The translations under genes and the position numbers were made by a program. Positions 9,443 through 19,724 of a stretch of 64,000 nt of DNA are shown here, piece by piece. Below the pieces are notes generated by a model, which made no database searches, had not been told where the DNA came from, and saw only the letters and a program-made list of their open reading frames with translations. The stretch's first letter is position 1. Each line of letters begins with the position of its first letter. Source of the stretch: Kitasatospora sp. GP82 (GTDB taxonomy: Bacteria; Actinomycetota; Actinomycetes; Streptomycetales; Streptomycetaceae); contig NZ_JARZAJ010000012.1 in the NCBI RefSeq assembly GCF_029892105.1, positions 1-64,000 on the forward strand. The letters run 5' to 3'.

Positions 9443-11662
9443 TCAGGAGACGTCCACGCCGTGGGCGCGGGCCAGGCCGGCGAGGCCGTCCGACCAGCCC
9501 TGGCCGACGGCGCGGAGCTTCCAGACCTCGTCGGACGTGCCCGCACGGTGGCGGTACAGCTCGGCCACCAGCATTGCGGAGACCGCGGGGTCGGCAGGCG
9601 GACGGAAGGACCAGGCCGCCCCGGCGGCGCCGCGTACCTCCAGTGCGGCCTTGCGCAGCTCGCCGCAGGTCGCACCCGAGTCGGTGTCCATGTTCACCGA
9701 GACGGCGATTCGATGGACCGCTGCCGGAAGGGCGAGCGGTCGGACGACGGCGCTCTCGGTGACACCGTCGTCGCCCGTACGCTGCTTGGGGTGCAGCGTC
9801 ACGGCGCCGCCCCCGGCGCTGGGCTGGTGGTAGAAGACGAAGTCCTCGTCGCCGCGGACCACCCCGTCGGCGGTGAGCAGCAGCAGGGTGAGGTCGGCCT
9901 CGGCCCCGGCCGAGCCGAACCGTACGGACAGCTCGGCCAGTTCGGCGGCCGGAAGGACCGCGTTGGCGCCGGGCGAGAGCTCCACCGGCGTCGGCCGGAC
10001 CGGCGCCCGCTGGGCGGGAACCGCCGCCGTCGGAGCGGTGGGGGCAGCCGGGGCGGCGGATTCAGTCGGCGCGGTGGGGACGGCGGCGCCCAGTCGCCCG
10101 GGGAGGCCCTGCGCCTTCAGCAGCTGCACCAGCATCGGACCGTCGATCAGCGTCAGCGGCTTGCCCTCCACCCACCGCCGGGAGCCGGGCCCGAAGCCCG
10201 AGGTGGTGACCAGGATGCCCTTGTTGGCGCCGAAGTGGGCCATGGTCGCGTCGAGGTCGCGGACGGCCGTCGGGCTCACCGTCTTGCGGTAGCGCTTGGC
10301 CTGGATCACGAACAGGCCGCCGGTGACCGGGTCCGGGTTCTCGGCGATGACGTCCACGCCGTCGTCCCCGCTGCGCTCGGTGGTGCGGGTCTGGTAGCCG
10401 AGCCGCCGGAACAGCTCGGCGATCAGCTTCTCGAAGTCCAGCGGGTCCATCTCGAAGAGGTCGGGGTCGTCGTCTCCGGCGGCGAGAGGGCCGCCGGTGC
10501 CGACCTCCTCGGCCAGCCGCTCGGTGCGTACCGGCTCCAGCTTCTCCGGCCGGGCCGAGAGACGTCCGTGCAGCCCGTCCAGCAGGCAGCTGACCGGCTC
10601 CACCCGGTCGAGCGCGACGGCGCCGAACACCGCCCGCTCGACCGCCACCGAGACCAGGTAGCGCTGTTCCTCCCGCCCGGTGGCCGGATCAACGGCCTCG
10701 ACAAAGCCGTTGAACACGACCGAGTCGAGGTACCCCTCGGCGTCGGCGAGGAAGAGCTCGGCGAGTACCCGCAGCGCGCACTGGGCGAGCACCTCGCGGT
10801 AGATCGCCTTGCGGTCCGTGGCCGTCCTGGCCACCTCGGACTCCTGGTCGGTGGACTTCACGTAGCGGTAGCGCGAGACCTGCGGGACGATCTCGAAGCC
10901 GGGCAGCTGCCACTCCACCACCAACTGCCGTGCACCCTGGTCCCAGACGGTGACCGAGTCCTGCGGGAAGCCCTCCGGCCAGTCCTCGCGCCAGCCCAGC
11001 GCGGTGTCGAAGAACTCGGCGACCGCCGTCGCCGAGCCTGCGCGCAGCTCGGCCGCGAGCCTGCCGGCCTGCTCGGCGTGCCCGGCCGCGGCCCGGTGCC
11101 GTTCGGCGGCCCAGGCGTCGTACTGGGCCCGGTACTGGGCGAGTTGGTGCAGCCGCTGCCGGTCGGCGGCCTGCGCGGCGTGCCAGTCGTGCTCGAAGCG
11201 GGCGCGGGCCTGGGCGGCCTGCTCGTCGTACTGCCGCCGCAGGGCCGGATTCATCGCCTGCATGCCCGTCAGCGGGGGCACCAGGTACCAGGACTGGTCG
11301 GGCATCGCGACCGGGACGCCGAGCGGGCCCGGGTCGAACGGCGGCACCGGTGCCGGGCGCTGGAGATCGGCCAGCACGAAGGACGGCCCGCCGAGCCCCC
11401 GCGCCAGCACCCCGCGCAGCTCGGCCACCCGCTCCTCCAGCTCGACGGTACGCCGGGCGGCGTCGGCCTCCCGGCCCTGCTGGTACGCCCGCAGGGCCTC
11501 CTTCTGCCCCTGCGCGGCCGCCCGTTGAGCCTCGCGCTGCTCCCGCTCGTACTGCCGCTGCGCGGTCACCGCGGCCCGGCGCTGTGCTTCCTGCTGCCGG
11601 TGCTGCTCACGCTGCGCCTCGGCCAGCATGGCCAGTACTCCGGAGCTGCGTCGCCGTGCCAC
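9443..11662 (-). CDS. Mrr-type restriction endonuclease fused to TerD domain
   Basis: This 739-residue protein has three parts. An N-terminal ~200-residue coiled coil is rich in Gln, Arg and Ala. An Mrr-like nuclease domain at about residues 405-520 has FEKLIAELFRRLGYQ and the catalytic D...QAK signature (DDGVDVI, then FVIQAKRYRK). A C-terminal TerD domain at about residues 555-739 has VELSPGANAVLP, DEDFVFYHQPS and WKLRAVGQGW. TerD domains bind calcium and belong to tellurite/stress systems; Mrr domains cut modified or foreign DNA. GTG at 11662 was chosen because GAGGGG lies 6 bp upstream. Downstream on the same strand are two proteins sharing a beta-rich motif. Confidence 0.85.
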   Translation of the reverse strand: MARRRSSGVLAMLAEAQREQHRQQEAQRRAAVTAQRQYEREQREAQRAAAQGQKEALRAYQQGREADAARRTVELEERVAELRGVLARGLGGPSFVLADLQRPAPVPPFDPGPLGVPVAMPDQSWYLVPPLTGMQAMNPALRRQYDEQAAQARARFEHDWHAAQAADRQRLHQLAQYRAQYDAWAAERHRAAAGHAEQAGRLAAELRAGSATAVAEFFDTALGWREDWPEGFPQDSVTVWDQGARQLVVEWQLPGFEIVPQVSRYRYVKSTDQESEVARTATDRKAIYREVLAQCALRVLAELFLADAEGYLDSVVFNGFVEAVDPATGREEQRYLVSVAVERAVFGAVALDRVEPVSCLLDGLHGRLSARPEKLEPVRTERLAEEVGTGGPLAAGDDDPDLFEMDPLDFEKLIAELFRRLGYQTRTTERSGDDGVDVIAENPDPVTGGLFVIQAKRYRKTVSPTAVRDLDATMAHFGANKGILVTTSGFGPGSRRWVEGKPLTLIDGPMLVQLLKAQGLPGRLGAAVPTAPTESAAPAAPTAPTAAVPAQRAPVRPTPVELSPGANAVLPAAELAELSVRFGSAGAEADLTLLLLTADGVVRGDEDFVFYHQPSAGGGAVTLHPKQRTGDDGVTESAVVRPLALPAAVHRIAVSVNMDTDSGATCGELRKAALEVRGAAGAAWSFRPPADPAVSAMLVAELYRHRAGTSDEVWKLRAVGQGWSDGLAGLARAHGVDVS

Positions 11663-11839
11663 CTTGATCCCCTCTAGCCCGTCCTGAGTGATGATCAGTT
11701 TGGCACGACGGCACAGCCGGGCGGACACGTTGCACCCCCCCGGGGCCCGAGGGGAACCGCGCGCAATCGGAAGGCGACCACGTTCAGCCGGGCCCGGTGA
11801 GTGTGCCGCACACTCACCGGGCCCCTGGAGATGCCCCGC

Positions 11840-12244
11840 CTACTCCTTGGGCTTGAGCGTCAGCGAGATGCTGTTGATGCAGTAGCGCTGGTCGGTCGGC
11901 GTGCCGTAGCCCTCGCCCTCGAAGACGTGCCCGAGGTGACCGCCGCAGCGTGCGCAGCGGACCTCGACCCGGCGCATGCCGAACGAGTCGTCGGCCAGGT
12001 ACTGCACCCGGTCCTCGGCCAGCGGCGCGTAGTACGAGGGCCAGCCGCAGTGGCTGTCGAACTTGGTCTCGCTGCTGAACAGCTCGGCGCCGCAGGCCCG
12101 GCAGCTGTACACGCCCACCGTCCTGGTGTCGGTGTACTCACCGACGAAGGCCGGTTCGGTGCCGCCCTGGCGGAGTACCTGGTACTCCTCGGGGCTGAGC
12201 TGCTCGCGCCACTCGGCGTCGGGCTTCTCGATCTCGTAGCTCAT
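11840..12244 (-). CDS. msrB: Peptide-methionine (R)-S-oxide reductase
   Basis: This 134-residue cytosolic enzyme reduces the R epimer of methionine sulfoxide in proteins. The zinc-binding pairs CRAC and CARC, the FDSHCGWPSYY block, the GGHLGHVFEGEG motif and the catalytic Cys in RYCINSISL are all present. Length is standard for a single-domain MsrB. The ATG at 12244 is preceded by an AAGGAGG-type site. It lies 20 bp downstream of murC on the same strand and is probably co-transcribed with it. Confidence 0.96.
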   Translation of the reverse strand: MSYEIEKPDAEWREQLSPEEYQVLRQGGTEPAFVGEYTDTRTVGVYSCRACGAELFSSETKFDSHCGWPSYYAPLAEDRVQYLADDSFGMRRVEVRCARCGGHLGHVFEGEGYGTPTDQRYCINSISLTLKPKE

Positions 12245-12264
12245 CGCGGCCTCCTTGTGGGTGT

Positions 12265-13668
12265 TCAGGCGACGGTTGCAACGCTCGTGAGGCACGAAAG
12301 GATTTCGGGGCCGAGGTTGGTGACGTCGCCCGCACCCATGGTGAGCAGCAGGTCGCCCGGCTGCGCCAGGGAGGCCAGCAGCGCGGGGGCGTCGCCGAAG
12401 ACGTGCTCGGCGTGGACCTCGGCACCGGCACGGCGGGCCGCGTCGATGATCAGCTCGCTGGTGATGCCGGGGATCGGGTCCTCGCGGGCCGGGTAGATGT
12501 CGAGCACCACCGAGGCGTCGGCCAGCGCCAGGGCCTGGCCCATCTCCTCGGCGAGCTGCTGGGTCCGGCTGAACAGGTGCGGCTGGAAGACCACCAGTAC
12601 CCGCCCGGTGGCGGCCTCGCGGATCGCCTCCAGGTCGGCGGTCATCTCGGTCGGGTGGTGGGCGTAGGAGTCGATCACCTGGACCCCGGACGCCTCGCCC
12701 TTGAGCTGGAGACGGCGCCGGACGCCGGTGTAGCTGCCGATGGCCTTGGCCAGGTCGGCGGCGGGGATGCCCAGCGCGCCGCCTGCGGCCAGCGCCGCGA
12801 CGGCGTTGTGCGCGTAGTGGCGGCCGGGGACGGAGACGGTGAAGGTCAGCTCGGCGCCGTCCAGCTCCACGGTGACCTCGCTGGTCATCCCGCGCGGGGC
12901 CACCGAGAGCACCCGGACGTCGGCGTCCTCGGCGGAGCCGACGGTGACGATGTTCAGCCCGTCCCGGCCGCGGACCCGCTCGGTCAGCTCACGGGCGCCG
13001 GCGTGGTCGGCGGAGATCACCAGGGTGCCGCCGGGGACGATCCTGCCGACGAAGGTCTCGAAGGACTCGTAGATCTCGTCCATCGAGGCGTAGTTGGCGT
13101 GGTGGTCCAGCTCCACGTTGAGGATGATCGCGACCTCGGGCGCGTACTTGTGGAAGCTGCGGTCGCTCTCGTCCGCCTCGGCCACGAAGATGTCGCCGCT
13201 GCCGTGGTGGGCGTTGGAGCCGGGCGCGTCCAGGTCGCCGCCGATCGCGTACGAGGGTTCGAGACCCAGTTCGGCGAGGCTGACGGCGAGCATGCTGGTG
13301 GTGGTGGTCTTGCCGTGCGTACCGGCGACGGCGAGCGCCCGGCGGCCGCCCATCAGCGCGGCCAGCGCGTCGGAGCGGTGCACGACCGGGATGCCCCGCT
13401 CACGGGCGGCGGCGAGCTCCGGGTTGTCGGTGCGGATCGCGCTGGAGATCACCACGCTGCTGGTACCGGCCGGGACGTGCTCGGCGGCGTGGCCGACGTG
13501 GACCTGCGCGCCGAGTGCGCGCAGCGCCAGGACGGTCTCGGACTCCTTGGCGTCGCTGCCGGAGACCTGGGCGCCGCGGACCGCGAGGATCTTCGCCAGC
13601 CCGGACATCCCGGCGCCGCCGATGCCGATGAAGTGCGGGGCGTGCAGGTCGTGCGCGGCGTCGTTCAA
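12265..13668 (-). CDS. murC: UDP-N-acetylmuramate--L-alanine ligase
   Basis: MurC adds L-Ala to UDP-MurNAc in the cytoplasm, the first amino-acid step of peptidoglycan precursor synthesis. The protein of about 467 residues shows HFIGIGGAGMSGLA (UDP binding), the ATP motif GTHGKTTTSM, EADESDRSF and the C-terminal ligase block YAHHPTEM. A TTG at 13668 is preferred because GGAG lies 6 bp upstream; an ATG further upstream (13740) would overlap the hairpin at 13715-13749. Position away from the dcw cluster is usual for streptomycete murC. Confidence 0.93.
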   Translation of the reverse strand: MNDAAHDLHAPHFIGIGGAGMSGLAKILAVRGAQVSGSDAKESETVLALRALGAQVHVGHAAEHVPAGTSSVVISSAIRTDNPELAAARERGIPVVHRSDALAALMGGRRALAVAGTHGKTTTTSMLAVSLAELGLEPSYAIGGDLDAPGSNAHHGSGDIFVAEADESDRSFHKYAPEVAIILNVELDHHANYASMDEIYESFETFVGRIVPGGTLVISADHAGARELTERVRGRDGLNIVTVGSAEDADVRVLSVAPRGMTSEVTVELDGAELTFTVSVPGRHYAHNAVAALAAGGALGIPAADLAKAIGSYTGVRRRLQLKGEASGVQVIDSYAHHPTEMTADLEAIREAATGRVLVVFQPHLFSRTQQLAEEMGQALALADASVVLDIYPAREDPIPGITSELIIDAARRAGAEVHAEHVFGDAPALLASLAQPGDLLLTMGAGDVTNLGPEILSCLTSVATVA

Positions 13669-13714
13669 GGCGTGCTCCGTACGGATCTGGGGTCGGCGGG
13701 CATAGCGGGAAAAC

Positions 13715-13749
13715 GAATCGTCCTTGCGGTCGTTCCGCAAGGACGATTC
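13715..13749. terminator. Perfect 15-bp hairpin terminator
   Basis: GAATCGTCCTTGCGG pairs exactly with CCGCAAGGACGATTC around a 5-base loop. It lies 22 bp past the stop of the 13772-14233 gene and upstream of murC, so it probably ends that transcript. Regulation of murC by this hairpin is a less likely alternative. Confidence 0.72.
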
Positions 13750-13771
13750 TGCACTACCGGGACAGGGTGCT

Positions 13772-14233
13772 TCAGGAGTCGCTGGCGAACAGCTTGAGCA
13801 CCGGGACGCCGACCTTGTGTCTGGCCTGGGAGGCCCAGTCGCGGTGGAAGAACTCCTCGACGAAGTGCGGGGAGGTCAGCACCAGCACCTCGTCGGCGCT
13901 GATCTGCTCGACCACCTCGCGCAGCCGCTCCAGCGGGTTGTGCTCGACCACCTCGCCGGTCGCCTCGGCTCCGGCGGCCTGCAGGTGGCGCAGGCTGTGC
14001 TCCAGGGACTCACCGGCGACGGTGGGGGTCTCCTCGGACTCGTCGTGCTCGTGCACCGCCTTGTCGAGGTGGCCGAGGGCCACGTCGTCGAGGGCGCGCA
14101 GCAGCTCGTCCTGCTTGCCGCGGGGCTGCATCAGGACGGTGAAGGAGACCTGCTCGTCGCCGTGGAGTGTGGTGACCAGCTCCACATCGGCGTCGGAGAG
14201 CGCCTTTTCGATCATCAGTACGGTCTTGAACAC
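13772..14233 (-). CDS. Conserved hypothetical protein, stress-protein-like
   Basis: This 153-residue acidic alpha/beta protein starts VFKTVLMIEKALSDADVELV and contains the segment EQISADEVLVLTSPHFVEEF, which reads like the nucleotide-handling core of a small sensor or universal-stress-like fold. GTG at 14233 is preferred because AAGGGA lies upstream; an upstream ATG would add 47 poorly conserved-looking residues. It is followed by a perfect hairpin. No specific function recognised. Confidence 0.7.
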   Translation of the reverse strand: MFKTVLMIEKALSDADVELVTTLHGDEQVSFTVLMQPRGKQDELLRALDDVALGHLDKAVHEHDESEETPTVAGESLEHSLRHLQAAGAEATGEVVEHNPLERLREVVEQISADEVLVLTSPHFVEEFFHRDWASQARHKVGVPVLKLFASDS

Positions 14234-14366
14234 GTGAGTCCCTTCGCAGTTGCAGGGCCCCGGGGCCGGTGTCCCCTCCCATAGTGCCCGGAGGATGCTT
14301 TCCTCACGCTGCACACGCGCCACATGGGCCACGTGCCAGGGGTCACCGGGCTCGGCCGGGCAGAGC

Positions 14367-15155
14367 CTAGCCATGGACGGGCGGGGGCGTCGGGTCGGCC
14401 GGGCGCAGATAGCGGGTGAAGAGGAAACCTTTCTGCTCGATCAGTGACACCAACAGCATCCGCTGCACGTCAGGCATTTGCCCACCCTGGACGATCCTTG
14501 GCGCGTCGCCGCCGGTGATCAGGGGGGCCAGTGAGAGGCAGAGCTCGTCCAGCAGGCCGGCCACCGTGAGCTCACCGAGCAGCCGGGGGCCGCCCTCGGT
14601 CAACTGCCGGGTCCAGCCACGCTCGGCGAGCGCGGCGACCGCCCTGGTCACATCGACCGAGCCCTCGCCCGCGACGATCACGTCCGCGACCCTCGCCACC
14701 GCCCGGCGCGCCTCGGCGGGGGAGTCCTCGGTGGTGATCACCACCGTCCGCACCACGGGCTCGGTGAACAGCGGTGCCGCCAGGTCCAGCTTCAGACTCC
14801 GGGACACGATCGCGATCGCCGGGGCCGGGGCCTGGCCGGCCGCCCTGCGGGCCGCCGCGAACTCCGCCCGCGCCCGGGCCGGACGGTAGCCCTCGGCCCT
14901 GACCGTCTCGGCGCCGACCAGAACGACGTCCGAGAGCGCCCGCAGCACGCCGAAGATCCGCTTGTCGGCGTCCCCGGACAGGCCCTCGGACAGGCCTTCC
15001 AGTCGGGCGCCGCCGTCCAGCCCGGCCACCATGTTGGCGCGCAGCCAGGGGCGGCCGTGCCTCACTTGCTCGGGGTACGCGTACACGGCGGCCAGCGCCT
15101 CCAGTGAGTGGACGTCCTCCTGGAGCCGGCCGAGCGGGCTGATCAGTTGATGCAT
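14367..15155 (-). CDS. RibD C-terminal-type pyrimidine/dihydrofolate reductase family protein
   Basis: This 262-residue protein has the RibD_C fold that binds NADPH and reduces pteridine or ribityl-pyrimidine-like substrates. Visible motifs are WLRANMVAGLDGGA, DVVLVGAETVRAEGY and LTEGGPRLLGEL. It has no deaminase domain and is not in a rib operon, so its substrate is uncertain. Many actinobacteria carry such solitary pyrimidine reductase family proteins. It is divergent from zapE, with 40 bp between starts. Confidence 0.82.
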   Translation of the reverse strand: MHQLISPLGRLQEDVHSLEALAAVYAYPEQVRHGRPWLRANMVAGLDGGARLEGLSEGLSGDADKRIFGVLRALSDVVLVGAETVRAEGYRPARARAEFAAARRAAGQAPAPAIAIVSRSLKLDLAAPLFTEPVVRTVVITTEDSPAEARRAVARVADVIVAGEGSVDVTRAVAALAERGWTRQLTEGGPRLLGELTVAGLLDELCLSLAPLITGGDAPRIVQGGQMPDVQRMLLVSLIEQKGFLFTRYLRPADPTPPPVHG

Positions 15156-15195
15156 GTGACCGAGTCTTCCACGGGGGCGCGTACCCTTTACTGAC

Positions 15196-16293
15196 GTGCC
15201 CGCTGCCTCGCATCCCGACACCGCAACCGCCCCGGCGACCGCCGACGCGATAGCCGCCCCCGGCCCGGTCGCCCTCACCGATCGCCGGCCGGTCGTGCCC
15301 GCCGAGCGGCTGGTCGCCGAGATGGTGCCGCCGCCGCGCTTCGCCGACGTCAGTTTCGGCAGCTATCTGCCGGACAGCTCCCAGCCCAGCCAGTACGAGG
15401 CCGTCCAGGTGCTGGAGCAGTTCGCCACTTCGCTCAACAGCGGCACCGCCGCGCCCAGGCGCGGCTGGTTCCGGCGCTCCGCCCCCCCGCCCAGCGGCCC
15501 TGCCGGGATCTACCTCGACGGCGGCTACGGCGTCGGCAAGACCCACCTGCTCGCCTCGCTCTGGCACGCCACTCCGGGCCCCAAGGCCTTCGGCACCTTC
15601 GTCGAGCTGACCAACCTGGTCGGCGCGCTCACCTTCAAGGGCGCCGTCGAGACCCTCTCCAGCCACCGGCTGCTGTGCATCGACGAGTTCGAGCTGGACG
15701 ACCCGGGCGACACCGTGCTGGTCTCCACCCTGCTCAGCCGCCTGGTCGAGAACGGGGTCAAGCTCGCCGCGACCTCCAACACCCTGCCCGACAAGCTCGG
15801 CGAGGGCCGCTTCGCCGCCGCCGACTTCCTGCGCGAGATCCAGGGGCTGTCGGCGCACTTCCGCCCGCTGCGCATCGACGGCCAGGACTACCGCCACCGC
15901 GGCCTGCCCGAGGCCCCGCCGCCGTACAGCGACGCGCTGGTCACCGAGCGGGCCGAGCGCACCCGGGGCGCCTCGCTGGACGACTTCGACGCCCTGCTGG
16001 AGCACCTCAAGGCCGTCCACCCCAGCCGATACGGCGCCCTGCTGGACGACGTCCAGGCCGTCTTCCTGCGCGGCGTCCACCAGGTCGACGACCAGTCCAC
16101 CGCGCTTCGCCTGGTCGTCCTCGCCGACCGCATGTACGACCGCGAACTCCCCATCACCGCCTCCGGCCTCCCCTTCGACCAGGTCTTCACCGGGGAGATG
16201 CTGCGCGGCGGCTACCGCAAGAAGTACCTGCGCGCCATCTCCCGCCTGGTCGCCCTGGCCCGCGACAGCGGCAAGGTGCCCGGCGCCCGGTGA
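15196..16293 (+). CDS. zapE: AFG1/ZapE-family ATPase
   Basis: This 365-residue P-loop ATPase has Walker A GGYGVGKTHL (about residue 115) and Walker B LLCIDEFELDD (about residue 160). Family blocks AATSNTLPDKLGEGRF, FLREIQGLSAHF and SGLPFDQVFTGEMLRGGYRKKY are present. ZapE acts at the division septum in Escherichia coli and mitochondrial AFG1 in protein quality control; the role in streptomycetes is not settled. GTG start at 15196. The ~210 bp to uvrB hold only a doubtful 55-codon frame (16290-16457) with no recognisable product. Confidence 0.88.
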   Translation: MPAASHPDTATAPATADAIAAPGPVALTDRRPVVPAERLVAEMVPPPRFADVSFGSYLPDSSQPSQYEAVQVLEQFATSLNSGTAAPRRGWFRRSAPPPSGPAGIYLDGGYGVGKTHLLASLWHATPGPKAFGTFVELTNLVGALTFKGAVETLSSHRLLCIDEFELDDPGDTVLVSTLLSRLVENGVKLAATSNTLPDKLGEGRFAAADFLREIQGLSAHFRPLRIDGQDYRHRGLPEAPPPYSDALVTERAERTRGASLDDFDALLEHLKAVHPSRYGALLDDVQAVFLRGVHQVDDQSTALRLVVLADRMYDRELPITASGLPFDQVFTGEMLRGGYRKKYLRAISRLVALARDSGKVPGAR

Positions 16294-16506
16294 GCAATCG
16301 TTTCAGCGCGGGCGCCCGGGAGCCGTATCTCTCCGACGGCGGCACCGAGGTGTTCGCCGAGGTGCTGATGCTCGCGGTGTCCGCGCCGGCCGAACGGGAC
16401 CGGGAGTACGGCTTCGCCGCCGGCTCGGGGCGCCCGGAGGTGGGCCGACCCCGTTGAGCGGGTGGGGTCGGTCTTGATTGTCAGTGGCGGGTCGTACGGT
16501 GGACTC

Positions 16507-18600
<2,094 letters not shown>

Positions 18601-18648
18601 GTCCGCCGGGGCGTCGGGGTCTCGCCGGCGCCGTGAGCGGGTAGGCCA

Positions 18649-18679
18649 TCGACAGCTGTGTGCCCGCAGGCCCTAGGCT
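18649..18679 (+). promoter_or_regulatory. Candidate promoter of terD
   Basis: TCGACA at 18649-18654 and TAGGCT at 18674-18679 resemble -35 and -10 elements, about 170 bp upstream of the terD start. The 19-bp spacer is longer than optimal, so the call is tentative. Confidence 0.3.
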
Positions 18680-18848
18680 GGTCTGCGGGTACTCCCTCGC
18701 AGGTGCGGGGCCTGCACAGGCGTCGGCATCGGCGGGGGGGAGACGCACACCTTGGGGGCCTCAGCCGGGGGACGGCAACGGGGTGATCCGCCGTGCAGCC
18801 GCTGCGGGCTACCTGTCCGCCGGGCTGAGGAGAGAGAGGACAGTTGCC

Positions 18849-19427
18849 GTGTCGGTGAATCTGGCAAAGGGCCAACGGGTCAGCCTGCAGAAGGGCTCGG
18901 GCGAGTCGCTGAGCGTGGTCCGGATGGGCCTGGGTTGGGCGGCGGCGCCCAGGCGCGGGCTGTTCGGCCTGCGCAAGCGTGAGATCGACCTGGATGCCTC
19001 GGCCCTGCTCTACGCCGAGAAGACCCCGGCGGACGTGGTCTTCTTCCAGCACCTGACCAGCAACGACGGCTCGGTCCGCCACACCGGGGACAACCTGGTC
19101 GGCGGCGAGGGCGCGGGCGGCGACGACGAGTCGATCCTGGTGGATCTGACGCATGTCCCGGCGCACATCACCCAGATCGTCTTCACCGTCAGCTCGTACA
19201 CCGGGCAGACCTTCGCCGAGGTGCAGAACGCCCACTGCCGCTTGGTGGACGAGACCACCGGTCTGGAGCTGGCCCGCTACGAGCTCACCGGGGGCGGTCC
19301 GCACACCGGCCAGATCATGGCCAAGGTCTTCCGTGAGCCCGGCGGCTGGGGCATGCAGGCCATCGGCGCCCCGGCCAAATCGCGGACCTTCCAGGATCTG
19401 CTGCCCGCGATCGAGCCGTATCTGTAG
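18849..19427 (+). CDS. TerD-family calcium-binding stress protein
   Basis: This 192-residue cytoplasmic TerD-domain protein belongs to the tellurium-resistance/stress family. It shows NLAKGQRVSLQK at the start, REIDLDASALLY, GDNLVGGEGAGGDDESI (acidic Ca2+-binding residues) and FREPGGWGMQAIG near the end. GTG at 18849 was chosen because it opens the family consensus; GAGGACAGTT lies just upstream. It is followed 300 bp later by terC in the same direction, a frequent pairing in Ter stress systems. Confidence 0.93.
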   Translation: MSVNLAKGQRVSLQKGSGESLSVVRMGLGWAAAPRRGLFGLRKREIDLDASALLYAEKTPADVVFFQHLTSNDGSVRHTGDNLVGGEGAGGDDESILVDLTHVPAHITQIVFTVSSYTGQTFAEVQNAHCRLVDETTGLELARYELTGGGPHTGQIMAKVFREPGGWGMQAIGAPAKSRTFQDLLPAIEPYL

Positions 19428-19462
19428 AGCGCCGTATCCGTAGCGCACCGTATCCGTAGAGC
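19415..19462 (+). repeat. Three tandem 16-bp units over the terD stop codon
   Basis: GCCGTATCTGTAGAGC, GCCGTATCCGTAGCGC and ACCGTATCCGTAGAGC follow each other directly. The first unit contains the terD stop codon. This looks like a slippage-type triplication just downstream of the gene and leaves the protein unchanged. Confidence 0.8.
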
Positions 19463-19552
19463 TGCGATCCAGTAGCGATCAAGTCGCAGCCGAACCCTGA
19501 TCGAGGAGTTCTTTACCTTCTTTACTCTCTCTTGGAAGTTCTGTTAGTGTTG

Positions 19553-19690
19553 ATGGGAGCGGAGGGGAGTATTCCCCCGCAGTTGTCCCGTCATCACGGG
19601 CGTGCCTGTTTCCAGCGGCGCGCCCCGGGGCGCTGGTTCGTGTGTTCTCGTGTGGGGGCACACGGGCGGAAGAGACCTCCGGCAGTGACG
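19553..19690 (+). promoter_or_regulatory. Probable yybP-ykoY (Mn2+) riboswitch upstream of terC
   Basis: The leader contains the two conserved blocks of the yybP-ykoY manganese riboswitch: GGAGGGGAGTATTCCCC at 19561-19577 and GAAGAGACCTCCGGC near 19669-19683. The outer GGAGG and CCTCC can pair as P1, with GC-rich hairpins between (CCCGTCATCACGGG and the GCGCCCCGGGGCGC palindrome). This class commonly controls TerC/MntP-type membrane proteins in response to manganese. Identified by eye, without a covariance search. Confidence 0.7.
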
Positions 19691-19724
19691 TGTCTGACTC
19701 GCCTACCTGCCGGAGGAGCAGCTA

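Noticed and set aside
16290..16457. 55-codon frame between zapE and uvrB (GTG overlapping the zapE stop)
   Set aside because: No recognisable product and ordinary composition. The overlap alone is not enough in DNA this GC-rich.
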